Assembly (NCBI GenBank): GCA_027575805.1 | Contig: JANBPU010000003.1 | Span: 248,001-312,000 of the forward strand | Reading direction: 5' to 3' | Source of the DNA: Mycoemilia scoparia | Lineage: Eukaryota > Kickxellomycota > Kickxellomycetes > Kickxellales > Kickxellaceae | Length of the DNA stretch: 64,000 bases | Shown here: positions 44,501-57,458 of the stretch, in pieces | Layout of the letters: the number at the start of each line of letters is the position of its first letter | Numbering within the stretch: the stretch's first letter is position 1 | Position numbers and translations under genes: made by a program | The notes under the pieces: generated by a model | What the model was told of the DNA's origin: nothing | Databases searched by the model: none | The model's input: only the letters and a program-made list of their open reading frames with translations

Positions 44501-46764
44501 TGAGATGTAATGTCGACCATCTTCTGGTAGTTGTTCTCGGTGTTTGCGCTGGCTTGACCGTTACTCATTGCTGGATTTGTTGGGTTAACATTGCCGATTG
44601 TGGGAGTGGTTTGGTTTTTAATGGCATTGGACCTGTACTCGGCCTGCTGCTGACGAAGTCGCATCTGGGCCTCGGGATCAGCTTCAAACAACGATGGGAC
44701 GGTCAGGCCGTCATGCCAACCACTTTCACCAATGGCGCTGTGGGGAACAGAGTTGGGTAGGATACTCTGCTGGTTTCTGCTGCTCCATGTGTTTACTTGC
44801 TGGCTGACAAGACTGTCATTGGAGTTTTGCATGTGACTATCGGCATTAGCCGGTGTACTATTTGGAACAATTCCCGGCAAAAATTCCAGCATTTCTTCTT
44901 CCAGTCTGGGTGGCTGCAGTGTTACACCGCAATTCTCTGCCTCGATCATAAACTGCCTTACGGCACGAACGAGCGCAGCGGCGTCCTCCTTTACAACACG
45001 CTGCGAATTTGGCGGCGGCCAAACAGTGGAGACTATCTTTGCTGAAAGTGATATGGCACATATAGAGTTTGTGATCTGACGGTGGTGGGCTCTCAATAGT
45101 CTGTGTGTTCTGAATACAGGTGCATCACGCTCTAAGCCTCCTCCAGATGACGAAAGCAGTAGACGTCGCACAGCACCGATCAACTTTGAGGTCAAGGGAA
45201 GATATTCGTGCTTGAGCTCCTTTTGCACAGCATTCTGGAGCTGCTGCGCACAAAGGGTGATAGAGGCAGCCAACCTGTCCCATGTCAGCGTGCCGTCATT
45301 TTTGCCAAGCTCGAGCGACAGATCGGAAAAGTTTCCAAGAAAGTCAAGATTGAGCACAGAAGAGCTTGTTGAATGGGGGGTACCTAGTGCAACCGTCGAA
45401 GTGCTGCCGATGTTCCTTGAACTGTTACGGCGGTGGTAGCCCGATGCTGAGGCCTTGTTGTTGTTGTTTTGATACTGTAGGCGGACCAAAAAGGCCTTGA
45501 CAAGGGTTGAAGTCTCCTTTGTGACTACAGTTGCTGACGAAGAAGAAGAGTTTTGAGAAGTGCGACGATCCTCTTTTGGAGTGATGGAAGCATTTGTATC
45601 GGACCTGCCACGGCTCTGAACTACAAGTTTGGAATCCCTATCTATCGACCAGGTGGTCTCGTCGGTCAGGAGATTACAGTAATAGGTTTTGTTGTCGATG
45701 GTTCTTCTGGACTCCCAGTAACTTGGTAGCTTTTCAAAGAAAGAATTATAAACAGGGGTAAACATAATAAAATACAAAATTAGTAAGACAATACAGAACC
45801 AAGACAGACGCAGTGCTTGAATACGCAGCATTTTTAGGAAGTGCTAGGAACCAAGCTTGACGTCTATGCATTTTGGAAAATAAACGGCACACTTACATCT
45901 TCCTTGATATCACCGCTGGTCTTCTGCAATGTCTGGTGGATCTCGGATTTTAAATCGCTTAAATCTATAGGTTCCTTCGGCTCCACTGTGGTATCCGGGA
46001 GCGAGGCATTGACAGCAGTGCTAAGAGTCAATTCGCCAGCCTGCAGGGACATACCTTCTTGGTTCTCTGTGACTACGGTCAGACCGTAGTCTGCGAGCTT
46101 TCGTGTACCAGGACCATATGAATTTTGGGAGGAAGCATATATTAGTGGACCATCGGAAGCATCGCTATTGAGCCCAGCCGTTTTAAGCGGTGGGGCCTGA
46201 GTTGAAGCATAATCCACACGTGCCAATGAAGATACTTTGGTTCTGGCAGACGATTCGCAACTGCCTGACGCGGATGATGACTCTGCATCACCAAACTTTG
46301 AAATGATATCTTTTAAAACCTATTGGCGAAAGACACAAATATCGCACAAGCATAATTGGGTGTCAGCTTCTCAACAACAAAATAGTTTAAAACGCTAAAC
46401 TACCAGAAAAGGCCATTTTTGTTGATTAAGCAGCAGCATTTGGCCCCTCCAGGGAGACAATGCGAGACGGCTCCCCGTGGGACTACCACTGGCCATACAT
46501 AAGCACAATACCTTTGCTAATACTATAAAACATGGCTAAAGGGCTTGAAGACCAATAGCAGGTGGGAACACATACCTTCTCGTCGTTTACGCCGGTAACA
46601 TAATTGCTTGGGAACCAGCCTCGCGAATTATGTAGAAGACCATCCCACCAACCCGAATCAAGGCGAGTAAGGACCTTTATGTAGTCCCCCTTTTTGAAGG
46701 ACAAGGCTAGACTGTCTTTGCCCTCAAAGTCATGCAATGCACAAACATAATCTGAATCAGACAT
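41545..46764 (-). CDS. CDC25: Ras guanine-nucleotide exchange factor with SH3 and WW domains (Cdc25 type)
   Basis: Exons 46764-46576, 46319-45897 and 45729-41545 give 1598 aa. An SH3 domain occupies residues 4-60 (ALHDFEGKDSLALSFKKGD, GWWDGLLHNSRGWFPSNYV). A WW domain opens exon 3 (about 205-232: LPSYWESRRTIDNKTYYCN, TTW). After a long helical and Ser-rich middle come the RasGEF-N domain (about 1164-1290: GGTLPALIERLTAHDFYDTK, FLLTYHSFCTTPEFFEEL) and the catalytic CDC25 domain (about 1324-1590: SPIELARQLTLIDSQLFNKI, NFNSVMSILGSLLSTSIDRL, FIGINRQDLTFIDDGNEDVL). It should activate Ras at the plasma membrane, feeding cAMP/PKA or morphogenesis pathways. The open frame reaches 45831 but its first 35 residues are a hydrophobic intron translation, so the exon begins at 45729 after a GAAAAG acceptor. 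Promoter lies in the 3-kb region upstream. Confidence 0.9.
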
Positions 46765-49700
46765 TATGGAGGACTGCGTGTGCACAACAAATGGTAGTGG
46801 TGGTATGTGCGTATGCTATAGGATAGAAATTTACGGAGCGGGAAATTTGCAGGAGGGTAGACGGACCCCGAAATTGCTATTGGTTATAACACCGAACAGG
46901 TGTTTTCTCTCGGTGTGCTGTGTGGTACTAGCTGAACTTGTGACTGTAGCAGCAACGGCTGCCCTCAGAACGATCGTTGTTGTTTAGGAAGAGTGTGAGG
47001 GGCGCAAGTGGCCAGCGTATCCTCCTAGGTGAAAATGCGACAAAGAAAATGAGTTTAAATAAGCAAGGAACAGATAAAAAGCAATGGGACAACAAAACTA
47101 TTGACCATGAAGCATTTGGGACAGATAAAATGTTTTATCAGGACGGCAGAGGGCCAAAGCAACAATGAAGAATGGAGACAGAAGCCAGCGGGCAAAGGGA
47201 CTCTTTGGTTGAGAGATAAAACAAGCGTGGAACGTGAAAGATTCAGGAAGGAAAGATACAAGAGATGGGAAGCTGGTTGGTAGAAGCGAGGATGTGCAGA
47301 CAAAAGCCCATGGACAAGCAAAAGTATCTGATGCCCGCGGCGACTGTCGGAAAACAAGTCTATCTGCTGTAGTATGAAAAAACAGTACTGCACCAACAAT
47401 GGGATAAGTTCTGGCGAGCTGTCAGCCCAACCGCTCTTTCAGCCTTTCCACTATGGCGATGATCATCTTTATCCCTGCCACTGGGTGACACATGCACACA
47501 CATATTATATACAGGGATGGCTGTGTGAGAGCCCAAACCACGCCCTCCTCCTAGGCCGCTACACTGCCATTGTTAACAAATCAGTGCTTTGCAAGCCCAA
47601 GCCCAGCCTGTGCAAAGGGCCCTTAGGCGCAGATTTGCACCGAACTGACGCTTTCGCTTAAATAAAGCTATTTGTGTCTATGGCCAAAGAGGATGGTGTG
47701 CGTGGGTGTGTACATGTAAGTGTGGTGCTGTTGTAGTTGACGCATCCAGCCTTGCATAAGTGAGCGCTCCTATGGCACAACCCTCTTCTTCGCAAATGGG
47801 CACACACATGCTGCAAAGGAATGCCTGCACCTCTCCATTTGGCTGGAAAGGTGGCCTCAACTTTTGCGGCCGACTATTTAAGGACATCATCGCCATCAAT
47901 GCCCAGAGCAACCTAGCCACAATTAGCAGGAGCCATCGGCCCCTGCCTCTATTGGGCCTTCAGACCACCAAGCCCGATGTGTTACGTTCTGGCAGTCGGG
48001 GCAGCCCGCTTTTAGAATCGCTTCTTGGAAATGTTCGTGCGGCCAGCTCCGCTAAAGGGTCTAGGAATGGTTTTGTTTAAAGCTAGGGAACATTGCTCTT
48101 ACCTTTTGTTCTTGTTTGTTTCTCTAAATGTAGTTTTGCAGTCGACAAGAAAAGATGATCTTGGCGACGCTCTTGGAAACAGCGAAGCGTTGCGTATGTT
48201 GTTGCGGGATAACCCGTGGGAGCTATATTGGAAGGTATGGCCAGCAGCGCTTCTTGGCTCAAGGGCGTGCGAATGGCGGTGTTCGGCAGGTGTCAATAGT
48301 GGCTTCAATAGATGTGCAATATGGTCCTTTAGCGCAAGCCACTCTTTGTTCCTTATAGAGATAGCTAACAAATTGTAGGAGGCCTTAAACTAGTGGTGAT
48401 GGAGGTCGTTGTAGAATTGGTATCAAGGAAGGGAGAGTCGACATCAGGGCATTCTGCAGAAGGCGGTACCTTTAAATGGACAGCAACAGCATCATCTTTA
48501 GCGTGTCTTTGATTTGAAGGCAGGCAGGCAAGCAAGCAGGCATATTGGTTTAGCCAGAACGCCAGCTAACGGGCGTTAAGATTGGTGTGAAGGGCTGGAG
48601 GCGGGCGGCGTGCTTTGGGGCTCTCATGTATTTTCCGGCTATTGATGCTTTGTGACACTATAAACGAGCTGTTGATTGCCCATTTTCCTACTATTATTGT
48701 GTACCCCGACCGCAGTGGGCTCAGAAACCCAACCCACTCTCGCTTCACTGCCGTGTCCTTTCCTATGGCCTTTTCTTTATTTGAAAATCTCGCCGCCCAA
48801 TCTCACCACATCCTCGTCTGCAGCCTCACTGCTTGTACATATTTCCCTTAATGGCAGTCTCTTGTCGCCACCAATTGATCTTCCCCAAATCACAGTCTTA
48901 CATCTCACTATCGCTACAGACTGATCAACAGCCAGAAACCCGAAATTTGACAAAAGCGGATTGCTAGACCTGAGCCTGGGTATGCTAATGCTGCCCAGTG
49001 ACTAATACTTTTGATGCTCAATATGTGCTATTTCGCTGACCGAATGAGCCTTTATTGTTCTTTTTGAGTGGGAGTTTCTGCATTTGCCGAATTCTTCTTG
49101 CTTTGAAATTAATGATTTCTGATGCCTGTTGTAAATTATTGTCGCCATTCAAGCCCCTTTTTGTCATGAGTGGTGTTTACCTTGCCAGGCATACTTCAAT
49201 ATTATGATTGCTGATCACGGAGTGTATGAAAGGCCATGGTTAAACGGGTCCTGGCAAGATTCCCCTTGGCTTTTTTAATAAAATTTTGTAAATACAGTCA
49301 AATCAATTGCTGATGAAATCCATTGTTTTAGAAAACAGGTTTTCCAGTTCCATTTGATGTCCAGGCCATTGTATTGATTCCATGATCTAATAATCAGTTT
49401 TGGGCTAGAAAGATCAGGCAATAGATCAAGTTGAGACCTTGACAAGAACGTTCAGGCAAAGTATGGCGAGAAAGTAAAAGTTCTCACCAAGACCACACAC
49501 ACACACACACACACACGCGCGCGCGCGCTCACTCGCTTAATATTGCCGTTTGATCAAGTAACAATGCAAGGAATGGTAGTAGTGATAGTAGAAGCGGCTT
49601 CATAGCAAATGTGGCAAAGTATGCAAGATCTACGGACAGTTGGCAGAACCTCATTTTTGATGACTCGATTTTTTGTGACTAAACAGACGCAAAATGATTC

Positions 49701-49813
49701 ACAGCTGCTCTTTGATCTTGTTTGTCAATTGTTAATATCTCTAAATAATAAAGGCCTGTTAAATTTTTTTTTCAAATATTTGCGACTGAATTTGCGCTTG
49801 AATCGACTTGGAC
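46765..49813. other. 3-kb gene-free region between divergent RasGEF and TyrRS genes
   Basis: The longest stretch without a supportable gene. Frames up to 117 codons occur on both strands (for example 48025-48378) but none shows a domain, codon consistency or splice context. The left part should hold the RasGEF promoter and a long 5' leader, the right part the TYS1 promoter. CA/CG repeats lie at 49494-49529. No tRNA-like B box was noticed. Confidence 0.5.
49494..49529. repeat. (CA)n(CG)n alternating purine-pyrimidine tract
   Basis: About eleven CA units run directly into about six CG units, giving 36 bases of uninterrupted alternation, about 285 bases upstream of the TyrRS start. Such tracts can adopt Z-DNA. 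Confidence 0.85.
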
Positions 49814-51244
49814 ATGACGACTGCTACATCTGCTGCTGCCACCAGCACAATGACGCCGGAAGAAAAGTATAATCTTATTACTCGCAATCTCGAGGAGACC
49901 CTTGGTTCCGAGGAATTAAAAAAGATCCTCCAGGAGCGTGATATCTCTTTGTACTGGGGCACCGCGCCTACAGGAAAACCACACATCGGTTACTTCGTTC
50001 CTATGGTCAAGCTCGCCGACTTCCTGCGTGCGGGGTGCCATGTAAGTGTCTTGAATTTCACCACAAAGACAGCATACGCCTGATATATGCATATCCTGCT
50101 GCTTCATTATGCCTCTTCCCTCCATCCCTATTGTTCAGCATAAATTAATTGGTTGCAAAAATGTGTTCACATGTAACCTGGATAAACTAACCAGTCGCGC
50201 ACTACATTGTTCTTGCATATTAATTCAACCCATGAGTAGGTCAAGGTGTTGCTGGCCGATATTCACGCATTCCTCGATAACCTCAAGGCTCCCATCGACC
50301 TTGTCAAGATGCGTACAGTGTACTACGAGCATTTAGTCAAGGCTATTTTACGGAGTATCAATGTTCCTTTGGAAAAGCTTGAATTTGTTGTCGGCTCAAG
50401 CTACGAACTATCTCCAGAGTTCTCCATGGACAACCTGCGCCTCACTGCCATTGTCACAGAACATGACGCTAAGAAGGCTGGCGCCGAAGTCGTAAAACAG
50501 GTGTCCAGTCCATTGCTCTCTGGTCTTTTGTACCCAGGAATGCAGGCTTTGGATGAGGAGTATCTAAAGGTCGATGCCCAATTTGGCGGTCTTGATCAGC
50601 GCAAGATCTTCACTTTTGCCGAAAAGTACCTGCCCCAGCTTGGATACAAAAAGAGAATTCATTTCATGAACCCCATGGTCGCTGGTCTCAATGGCAGCAA
50701 GATGTCGTCGTCTGATGAGGATTCCAAGATCGATCTTTTGGACGATGCCAAGAAGGTAGAAAAGAAGATCAAGAAGGCTTACTGTGAAGAGGGAAGCCTC
50801 GAAAACAATGGCCTGATGGCCTTTATCAAGGCAGTGGTATTCCCTATCTTGTCTCTCAGAGCTGGAGATGGAGCCCCCGTCGAATTTGTCATTGAGCGCC
50901 CAGAAAAGTATGGTGGAAATAGCACCTACGCTTCCTATGCTGACCTTGAAGCTGCATTTGTCAACAAGGATGTCCATCCAGGCGATCTTAAAAAGAGCGT
51001 TTCAAAGGTTATCAACGGCCTCCTCGATCCAATCAGAAAAGAATTCGAGTCCCCAGAGCTACAAAAAATAATGAAAGAGGCTTACCCAGAGCCAAAGAAG
51101 GTAAAGGTCACAAAGGTCAAGAAGAAGCACAACAAGATTCCAAACAAGCAAAATACTGAGGCTGGCGAACAGATTAAGGGTGAAGAAGAAAACCTTTCAA
51201 ATAAGGTAGACGAGCTTAAGGTGGATGAAAAGACCTCTGCCTAA
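49814..51244 (+). CDS. TYS1: cytosolic tyrosyl-tRNA synthetase
   Basis: Exons 49814-50041 and 50240-51244 give 410 aa. The class I signature is [21 protein letters not shown] (HIGH variant HIGY, near residue 56), followed after the intron by [18 protein letters not shown]. The tyrosine pocket and KMSKS-equivalent loop are present ([35 protein letters not shown] near residue 228). The eukaryotic-cytosolic type is clear from the [12 protein letters not shown] and KMSSS forms. The C-terminal 45 residues are Lys/Glu-rich ([14 protein letters not shown]), like the basic tail of yeast Tys1, here with no EMAPII domain. The start chosen is the first ATG; a second at residue 13 is possible. Confidence 0.95.
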
Positions 51245-51437
51245 ATGTTTAGTCCCAGATTAGTAGAGTTTAGTTGGTCAGAGCCGATGATATAAATGCA
51301 GCACCCATATATTTGTTGATTATTTGCTCTTTTCTAAGACAACTTTATTGATTGATTGACCGTGTTTAAAGTTTTGGTTTTGGAAGATTGTATTTCAGAA
51401 AAAAAGATAGTAATAATAACATTATAGACATAAACAT

Positions 51438-54400
51438 CTAGAATTGGCCAGAGTACTTGTGGTACTGAAGGTAGTCATGGTGTAGCGAGCGAAGAACTTC
51501 TCTTGCCCCACCAAGGCTCGCGGGTATATGAATCGATCCATTCTGAGATCCCAGCATGGATGCGGGGTTAAAGGCGGCTATAACCATTGCTCTGCCCTCA
51601 TCGTTGATTATATCCAAAAGCGCATACCAGCCTGGGAGTAGTGCTTCACGGATTTCTGGGTCGGATATCAATCCCTTTTGGTATTTTTGGTACTTCTTTT
51701 TGGTGACGTGAGTATCCTGCTTAATCTCGTGCATCTGCTTTTCTATTTCAAGGTTAGTCATGTCAACAAGAGAAGGCCGCCATGCCATTCCCTGGAACCG
51801 CCTGCTTGGGTGTTGCCCTTCATCGCTATGAGTGCTGCTAAATGCATGCATACCGCTCGGAGGCGGGGTTGGTAATATTGCAGCACCACCTTGTATAGCA
51901 CAATATTCCGATAACAAGTAAGGGACATAGCGACTGAGCATCTTTGCCATTCCTCCTGCACGAGTTCCACGAGCATAGGCTCTAGATGTGGTGTATTGTC
52001 CATATTGGGCTGAATTTGGACCTGTGGGTCTGATGAGCGAGGATTTTGTAAGCTCAGAAGTATGCGAATGCACCAGATACTCCAAGAACCTGGCATACTC
52101 TGTTGCACAGCTAGCAGAGAATGGGGCGTATGCAATAATCCAAGGGGACTTCAGTACAAATGAGTTGTGGCTCTCCCGGGTGACATTATCCCAAAGCGAT
52201 GGGACCACAAATGCATGAAGCAGCAGGCGAAGTAGGGTAATGATACTGGGAATAGTTTTGACCGCCTCGGATGCATGGTTCCTGATAATGCGTGATAATA
52301 TCACGATGATCTTTTTGTACAACAGCTCAAATGTCTCACTATTGGGAACAGCAAAGCCGGTCGCAATTTGGGGCCTTTGTGTGATAGTTGATAGTACATT
52401 TATCACCACTGAGATGATGTGCGGAGTCAGTCTAACGCCAGAGCCAGCAACAATTTCAAGTACTGCGTCCAGTGCAGATTCTGTCACAGAAAGGCGATTA
52501 CACCTGGCTAAAACCAATTCTATTGTTGCCAAAACCTCCAAGGCTCTCTTCTGAATACATTTATGGGTCTCAGAGACTTTGGAATTGAGTGGTCTGTTTG
52601 CAGCGGAGATGCAGATTTTAACCATATCGATAGCTGCTTGGTTGCGACTAGCGTCTTGGGCGGTTGTAGCTATGGTTAAAAGCTGCCCCATAATCAACTC
52701 AAGCATGTTGGCGTCAAGCGATCTTAGCGCTTGATTAAACGAATACTGAAGAATGATTTCGGCATATCCAAGATTGGGTTTTCCTTGTGTTGCAAGCGAT
52801 GTTATGCAGGAAGTAGACGTGTTGCCATAGCTGTATGTTTCGCGACTTTCATTTGCTGCTGACAGAATGAGTATATTAAGGGCCAAAAATCGCGCTATCC
52901 TTCCTGAGATACTGTTGGGTATTGGTTCCTCGTTATTTGAATCTTTAATGGTAATACGGTCAATCGAGTTTGCTGCAAAGATACACAAGTCGCATCCGAA
53001 TGACAATAGCGCATTCTCAAAATCACCAGATCCTCTGGGTTCATTGAGCATCTTTGAAGTTCTATTCGAAAGTTTGGCAATAATAGCATCCATAGTTTGT
53101 ATTGCCATTTTGTCGTGCCCTTTGGCTTTTAGAAGCAGGTTGTACTGGCTTAGCTGAGCTGCGAGAATGCCATTTTTTACAGCCTCTGTAAACTCATCCG
53201 AATTCGAAGCAAATTTTATGATCTTTTCAACTACTGTGTCTAGCTCCTGACTAACAAACTCGCCAAGATCTTCGTGTCTATCACATATTTAAAGCACATG
53301 CATGTGAGAATTAAAGGGCTTCGCATCCACTGCTAATGTATTAGCTACATGACTGTTACTTACGACTTTTCCCGCTTAGATCCAAAGTATTTTAATGCGG
53401 CTTCCAGGCATCTGATGTGGAGCGATGTAATATTGAGGCTGCATTTTTCTGATGTAATAAAGGGATCAAGTTCCTCAGAGATGGTGGTAGAGAATCGAAG
53501 CTTGGAAATGATGTTGCTTGATGAGCCTTTTGGTGCTGTCTCACCCATCTTACACCTACAGCAAGCAATATACGAATGTCACATATAATTAGTAGTAGCT
53601 GTAAGCTTGTGTAAGGTTGCAATACATTTAAATGGCATGTTCTATTGATGTTTCCCACACTTACATCACAAAGCTGCTCAATAGCCTGCCAGAAAGGTCA
53701 AGGAGACTCCTGTTGTTGCTGGTTGTGGCAGATCTGAAAATCCATTTAAACACCCAATCCATCCCCGTTAATGTAGATAATACCGACTGAGATGCTTCGC
53801 ATGCCCTAAGAATCCACGATCTACATGACACCATAACGCTTTCAACTTTTTGGTGGGTGTAAAACTGGTCATCATAACTCCAGCTAGGACAAGTCTCTTT
53901 CCAATGCTGAGTGCAGAGTTCAGAGATTTCCCTATCAATTGTTACCAAATAAAGCGACAATGCAAGAATGTGATCAATGCTGATACATGCCAGTGGGAAT
54001 CTGTGGAGAGTCAACAAAATTTCCTCAAGGGCGATCACTTTGTGAGAGATTTTGTCTCCGTGGGAATCAGCATCAGAGCTGGGTCTCTTGGTAACTTTTG
54101 ACGCCCAAAATATTTGGCTTATCCAAAGGTCTTTTTGCGGTTTTGCTTTGTTGGTATATAGCTCAGCTGTAAATTTAACAAGACCTTTACGCAGAGCTTC
54201 GGTTTTGGCGTTCGCTCCTGAGCATAGATAGCCAGTGATAGTTTCAACCTTTTTCAGCACCTGACACTTTGGGTTGACCACTCCTACTATTTCACGTAGT
54301 GCATTATTAAGTGTTGATGCAAGGGCTCTTGTGAAAACCTTCTGAACCTGCGTTGTCTCATAAAAGTCCGCCGAGCTTAGAAGCTTCAAAGAAATTGTCA

Positions 54401-57238
54401 TTGGCGTCACAAAGTTTGCGTCCTTGGGCAAACTCTGGGTTGTGGTGGAATTCTTGGCAGATGTGATAAAGACCAATCGCATGATTGTTGTGACAGCTTC
54501 AAGGCAAGTGGGCGCATCAGAAAATGCACATATCAGTTCCAGCCAATCGGAAAATAGGCGATACTGTGCAGTTCCAAAGTTGCCAGCATTGATTGTGTGG
54601 GGCAGGCCATCCCATGGCATCCATCCACACTGATCTTGATTACTCAACAGGCCATTTTCACTCCAGATGCAAAAATGCTTCAAAACGATTGTTAATTTCT
54701 GCACCCATTGCTCTCTATATTTGCTCTTTCGATTCTCAAGGGAAATTGTGTTGGCAATATCCTCTGTGCCCAAACACGATGTAGTTTGTGAATAAGCAAA
54801 TGCCTGAAGTAGAGTATACAGGGATAGCATGTATATTTGATAACTGCGAGGTTGGCTATTCAAGTTTTTAGTACCGGCTTGCCACTCTGTCAATGAAATA
54901 TATGGTTCCAGAGCAGATGGCTGGATGTGAGTTTCTAGCCATTCATCGTTACCTCCAAGTCTGCTACCAATGTCCACCCAAGTGTGGTGTATATATAGAT
55001 ATAACCACTTTACCAGGTCGTTTTGGTCTGCACCTTGAGTCCTGATCATGATGCCACTTATCTCAAGGTATGACCATTCGAGGAATTCCTGCCAACTATC
55101 GCACTGTGTGGGTGTAAGATTATTTTGAGTTGCGCCCAAAACAAGGTGTGTAAGCAGTAGTGCCAGAGTAAGGTGCGACATCTCTATGTGATTTTCACTT
55201 TTTTTTGTCATAGTTGCTTGAGTAATTTCAGAGAGCATTTCCATAAGATATCTGGCTGTGGGTATCGCTTGGGCAAATGGCATAGATTCAGAGGTGGCTT
55301 TAGCCAATGACCTAAGATGGGTAGCCGAGCTTATAGAGTAATGCCGATCATTACTGAATGCTACATTCTGTTCCTTGAAGGAGAGCGCCAATTTGGAGAA
55401 ATACACATCAAGTTGTCTGGTCATAGATAAAGTCTGGACCATCTTAGTAAACAGTTTGTTTACTATTTCGCCAAGATTTGGATCAACCTACAAAAATAAA
55501 AATTGGAAATTTTGGCCTTTGCTTGGTATGATTACAGAAAATTTATATTAAACTTATCTACTTACCGACATCAAGGCTGGTACTATATTTACCAGGTTTT
55601 CCAAGACAGTGTGAGGGTTTGCTTCGAGGAGTACGTCGATAGATCCTATCAAGTAAGTAAGGGACGGCAAAGCGGCTTCGTTTTCTTCGGGGTCTGGATC
55701 AGCCTTTCTTAGTATAGATTCTAGTTCCGGTGTTATTATCTGTGTCACCCAGTCACATAGAAGAGCTTCCTGTGAAGCAAGAACATGGTCGTTCACAAAG
55801 CTGATGTTTGACACTGTGCCAAAATAGACATTTGTATAATAGGTCTTGAACATAGAGGATAAAGAGCGTATGAGTTCTGGCGATTTTGGTCTATTCCACA
55901 CATATTCGATTAGTCTTTTGAACAATCCCAATGAAAGCTCTCGCAGTGTACAGAGGGATATAGGGACAGCGTTAACAAGTTGGGAGATTTTGGCGTGGTT
56001 TGAAGGGTGAAGGGTGGATATCGACAACAAGAATTGCTGTAAAATAACTGGCAGCAATGTGTAGCCTATGAATTAAAAGATAATAAGAGGTAAGCAAGCT
56101 ATCTTTCGAGATTATTTTTACGTCATAAATTGCTAGTTGTACCTACTAGATGTTACACTATGCTCCTGGTGGCCATCAAATAGCTCTTGAATCGAATCAA
56201 AGAGCTGCCTTTGATAACTCTGAATCGTTCTATTGGTATCAGCCGAGGTATCAGCCGATTTCTTCTTCTTCTTTTCGGGGACAGATTTTGTTGTGACAGA
56301 CTGAGAAATAATAATTGTACTGAAATTTTGTAGTGTATCAACTCTAAACAGGCCAACTCTAATGAGTTCATTAATGTTATCAAGGCATTCATCTGATTCT
56401 CCAGCCATTGATAAATACAAACCAAGCGAAGGAAGCAAGGTTTGTGCCAGCATCTGGAAAGTTTTTCGATAACTGCTAGTCGTTTTGCAAACAGAAATTA
56501 AATGCAAGAGAACATAGTTCAGCGAAGTTTTCAATGATTTCAGCATTTCCCTATCATTGCAAGAACGGATTTTTTCGTCTGTTATAATACTCATCAGGGA
56601 ATTGGCTATTTTTGCCAGGTGATCCACTTGCGATGATATTACATCCTGCAACTCTGTGAATTGATTCAAAGCACACCATGCATCCAAAGCGTTTGTAAGA
56701 AAAGGCTTGACCTCTATCTGGTTTAGTGCAAATGCTTCAACAAATATTGGCAGTAATGATGTCGTAGTTAAGAAAGCCACAATCCTATTGACCTTTTGCT
56801 CGGCCACTACATTAAATTTAGCATTTGAATTTTCCTTAGACGAAGAGAGGATGCTTGTTAGAAGTCTATATGCTTCTGGGTCGAGATGTATATCATTTGT
56901 AACTTTTTGTCTATAAGGTTAAAAATGTTGTTGAGTGTGGTTTTGATATGATTGGAGTTGAGCTGTGAAAGTGGTGTAGCAACCTACCCTTTGTTTAATT
57001 TTGGGCCCTTGTTAGTTGGCTTTGTCGAACGTAGGAGAGAGCTAACAATCCATTCAAGGATAAACTCGGTCATATGGGGCATCGAAATAACAGCTGACGA
57101 CAACTTATTGGTCTTTTCAACCCAAATAGTAAGGGCAAGTTTTATCTTGGACCCTATTGATATCGCATTTCCGCGAAAGGTCTTCGTGAGCTCTTCTGTG
57201 CTTTTTATTTTTGAAATCTGCGCCTGCTCATTCTCCAT
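51438..57238 (-). CDS. URB2: 60S ribosome biogenesis protein Urb2/Npa2
   Basis: Six exons (57238-56988, 56910-56147, 56065-55566, 55487-53665, 53555-53364, 53277-51438) give 1789 aa, all phases consistent. The protein is a helical-repeat scaffold without catalytic motifs. The diagnostic part is the C-terminal Urb2 domain: MAKMLSRYVPYLLSEYCAIQ, then REALLPGWYALLDIINDEGRA, and the end REVLRSLHHDYLQYHKYSGQF, matching the family's LL-x-G-x-YALLD and FKxLYxDYxxxGK pattern. Yeast Urb2 acts with Npa1/Urb1, Nop8 and Dbp6 in the earliest pre-60S particles in the nucleolus. The N-terminal exon (MENEQAQISKIKSTEELTKT) is weakly conserved, as usual. It is longer than yeast Urb2 (about 1170 aa). It shares a 220-base promoter with the AAA ATPase gene. 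Confidence 0.85.
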
Positions 57239-57458
57239 TAGTATTGAATTAGGGGTTAGAAAATATTAAAAACAAGACTAAACAAGGAATGTGAGTATTT
57301 TTTTCGGATCGAAAAATTTCATTGAAAATTTGAGGTTTTGTGACGATTAAAGCCCCATAAGGACAGTAAAGTATGGGTAAAGCTTCAGATATTTAACTAG
57401 AAGGATCAAATGCGAAATTTTGAGTAACTCAGTGCCAAATGAATCTACCTTTCAATAA
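57239..57458. promoter_or_regulatory. 220-base divergent promoter, URB2 and AAA ATPase
   Basis: Two start codons face away across 220 bases, so promoter elements must be shared or interleaved. AT-rich with no strong TATA box. CCCCATAAGGACAG near 57353 is unassigned. Confidence 0.45.

Noticed and set aside
45730..45831. Hydrophobic N-terminal segment in the main RasGEF frame (a possible membrane anchor)
   Set aside because: It is intron read-through: upstream exons with an SH3 domain join in phase to 45729, and the first coding residues after the acceptor form the WW domain.
47678..48378. Several 70-117 codon frames in the 3-kb gene-free region
   Set aside because: Overlapping frames on both strands, no domain, no consistent codon use and no splice context.
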